Origin: Paracoccaceae bacterium
GTDB taxonomy: Bacteria; Pseudomonadota; Alphaproteobacteria; Rhodobacterales; Rhodobacteraceae
Assembly (NCBI GenBank): GCA_007128865.1
Contig: SKWP01000342.1
Location: 1 to 10,231 of the forward strand
Direction: 5' to 3'
Length of the DNA stretch: 10,231 bases
Shown: positions 8,888 to 10,231 of the stretch, in pieces
Position numbering within the stretch: position 1 is the first letter of the stretch
Layout: each line of letters opens with the position of its first letter
Notes under the pieces: generated by a model
Database searches by the model: none
Seen by the model: only the letters and a program-made list of their open reading frames with translations
Told to the model about the DNA's origin: nothing
Program-made: the position numbers and the translations under genes

Positions 8888-10027
8888 ATGAAGCGTCTGC
8901 GCAAATACACGGTCTTTGCAGGCAGCCTGGTGCTGGCACTGGCCATCGGGCATGTGATGCAGCGGACGACGCCGGAAAACCACCCGGCGCTGGCAGCACA
9001 CAGCTGGTCCGAGACGCGCATTTCGGATGCACAGTCGCTGCTGCGGTCGGTGCCGCCCGAATCGGTGCAGCCGCTGACCGCCGAGGTCAATCCCTTCGCC
9101 TTCGGAACGCAGCCGATCGTGTCGGCGCCAACCGTGGCGCCCGGCCCGCTGCCGCCCGCTGCCCCTCAAATGGCCGAGACGGTGCCGGAACCGCTGCGCG
9201 ACGGGATGCTGCAGGGGCGCACCGATCCGGTGGCGCCGGGGCCGATAGGGCCGCTGGCAAGCCTCGATCTCGATTCTCGCCCCATTCCCGCGCCGCACAC
9301 CGTTCTGGCCGAGCCGGTCGAGGCGGCACCCGCCGAAACCGCAGAAAACTGCCATCGTGAAATCGCGGTCACGGCCGAAGCGCCGGCCATGCTGATCGTC
9401 AGTGTCGATGCCCCTTGCGATGCCGACGCCCGGCTGGTGCTGCGCCACGCCGGGCTTGCGGTGACCGAAAGCCTGTCGCCGCTGGGACGGTTGATTGTCG
9501 AAGTGCCGGCCTTTGCCGAGGAAGCAGCGGTTGCCGTGGCCTTCCCCGATGGCGAAATCCTGAATGCCGCGACGGCGGTGCCGGACATGGGCCGCTATCA
9601 TCGCGTTGCCGTGCAGTGGATGGGGCCCGATGCCTTTCAGCTTCACGCCTATGAATTCGGCGCCGGTTTCGGTGACACCGGCCATGTTTCTGCGGCGATG
9701 CCCCGTGACCCCGGCCATGCCCTGCGCGCAACCGGCGGATTCATGAACCTGATGGGCGACAGCCGCCTTGCCCTGCCGCTTCTGGCCGAGGTCTATACCT
9801 TTCCCGCCGATCGTGTCCCGCATTCCGGCACCGTGCGTATCGAGATCGAGGCGATGGTGACCCAGGAAGTCTGCGGTCGCGAAATGATCGGCCAGACGCT
9901 CGAGATCCGCGGAGACCGGGTTGCCCGGCTATCCGAAATCAGCATCGATATGCCGGGTTGCGATGCGCTGGATCAGTTTATCGTGTTGCAAAACGTGCTC
10001 GAGGACATCAAGGTCGCCGGAAACTGA
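8888..10027 (+). CDS. Uncharacterised membrane-anchored periplasmic protein downstream of secA
   Basis: I do not recognise a named domain in this 379-residue protein. The N-terminus is basic (MKRLRK), then hydrophobic at 8-23, so it is either an uncleaved anchor or a signal peptide; no clear AxA cleavage site follows at once. Residues about 76-150 are a proline/alanine-rich linker that could span part of the periplasm. A folded region of about 155-379 looks beta-rich and has four cysteines in two spaced pairs (C155/C177 and C329/C358), which could form disulfides if exported. Its C-terminus reads VLQNVLEDIKVAGN. The ATG at 8888 has GGAG five bases upstream; GTG at 8885 and TTG at 8861 are alternatives. 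It follows secA on the same strand after a repeat-bearing gap and precedes another exported protein by 18 bases. I faintly recall similar proteins beside secA in Rhodobacterales being labelled translocase, probably from position only. Confidence 0.8.
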   Translation: MKRLRKYTVFAGSLVLALAIGHVMQRTTPENHPALAAHSWSETRISDAQSLLRSVPPESVQPLTAEVNPFAFGTQPIVSAPTVAPGPLPPAAPQMAETVPEPLRDGMLQGRTDPVAPGPIGPLASLDLDSRPIPAPHTVLAEPVEAAPAETAENCHREIAVTAEAPAMLIVSVDAPCDADARLVLRHAGLAVTESLSPLGRLIVEVPAFAEEAAVAVAFPDGEILNAATAVPDMGRYHRVAVQWMGPDAFQLHAYEFGAGFGDTGHVSAAMPRDPGHALRATGGFMNLMGDSRLALPLLAEVYTFPADRVPHSGTVRIEIEAMVTQEVCGREMIGQTLEIRGDRVARLSEISIDMPGCDALDQFIVLQNVLEDIKVAGN

Positions 10028-10045
10028 CGGCAACGCGATGTCCCG

Positions 10046-10231
10046 ATGTCTGTATTCTCGCGGTGGGCGGCGGGTTTCGCCGCCATTATCGCCTTGCAAT
10101 CCCTTGCCGCAACGGCCGGCGCGCAGGATGTGACCCTGTCACCCCGCGACGGCGGGCTGAGCATTGCGGGCACGCTGCTGGCCTATGACGGAGAATTCTA
10201 CCGCATCGACAGCGAATTCGGTGAACTGACC
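10046..10231 (+). CDS. Exported protein, N-terminal part only (possible PstS-like substrate-binding protein)
   Basis: An open frame runs from the ATG at 10046-10048 off the right edge, giving 62 residues. It begins with a clear signal peptide (MSVFSRWAAG, hydrophobic stretch, then AGA before QD, with cleavage after about residue 26). The mature start is DVTLSPRDGGLSIAGTLLAY followed by DGEFYRIDSEFGELT. This resembles, from memory, the start of alphaproteobacterial phosphate-type substrate-binding proteins that also carry an OmpA-like domain, but the diagnostic parts lie outside the window. It starts 18 bases after the preceding stop with no obvious ribosome binding site, so it is probably co-transcribed with it. 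A competing ATG at 10038 is in another frame and leads to an arginine-rich shadow. Export is well supported; the family is a weak guess. Confidence 0.65.
   Translation, partial: MSVFSRWAAGFAAIIALQSLAATAGAQDVTLSPRDGGLSIAGTLLAYDGEFYRIDSEFGELT

Noticed and set aside
8815-9360. 181-codon plus-strand frame overlapping the start of the uncharacterised gene.
   Set aside because: Although preceded by AAAGG, it is Ala/Arg/Gly-rich without a hydrophobic segment, and the overlapping 379-residue frame is longer with a clear anchor and ribosome binding site.

Overview
The window is high-GC bacterial chromosome. The gene content and order (parvulin, argJ and mutT divergent from secA), together with GC-rich codon use, suggest an alphaproteobacterium, most probably Rhodobacterales/Rhodobacteraceae. 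That assignment rests on recalled synteny and family resemblance, not on a search. I see no tRNA, rRNA, CRISPR array, insertion sequence or phage gene, and nothing that looks recently acquired.

Layout. Positions 1-173 are non-coding and hold a dense nested inverted repeat (9-80). A PiT-family phosphate permease follows on the minus strand (174-1649). Then comes a 469-base stretch (1650-2118) with no supportable gene. From 2119 to 5789 five minus-strand genes lie close together, in transcription order: a periplasmic parvulin-type peptidyl-prolyl isomerase, argJ, mutT, arfB and a second NUDIX hydrolase. Gaps are 23 bases, a 4-base GTGA overlap, 17 bases and 65 bases, so the first four at least look like one operon. 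A 204-base divergent intergenic region (5790-5993) separates them from secA on the plus strand (5994-8684). After a 203-base AT-richer gap with tandem operator-like repeats comes a membrane-anchored, proline/alanine-rich protein I cannot name (8888-10027). The first 62 codons of a secreted protein follow (10046 to the window end).

How the genes fit together. SecA is the ATPase motor of the general secretion pathway. The divergent parvulin has a signal peptide, so it is itself probably a SecA client that folds exported proteins. The two genes after secA also encode proteins with N-terminal export or anchor signals, so the centre and right side have an envelope theme. ArgJ (arginine biosynthesis), MutT (oxidised nucleotide clean-up), ArfB (rescue of stalled ribosomes) and the second NUDIX enzyme are cytoplasmic housekeeping functions that share transcription with the parvulin. 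PiT imports phosphate. The partial right-edge gene may, with low certainty, belong to a phosphate-binding family.

Most of the window is ordinary core genome. The items most worth a second look are the uncharacterised protein downstream of secA with its repeat-bearing upstream region, the lysine-rich tail on ArgJ, the apparently interleaved divergent promoters between the parvulin and secA, and the three-way-junction-like repeat at the left edge.
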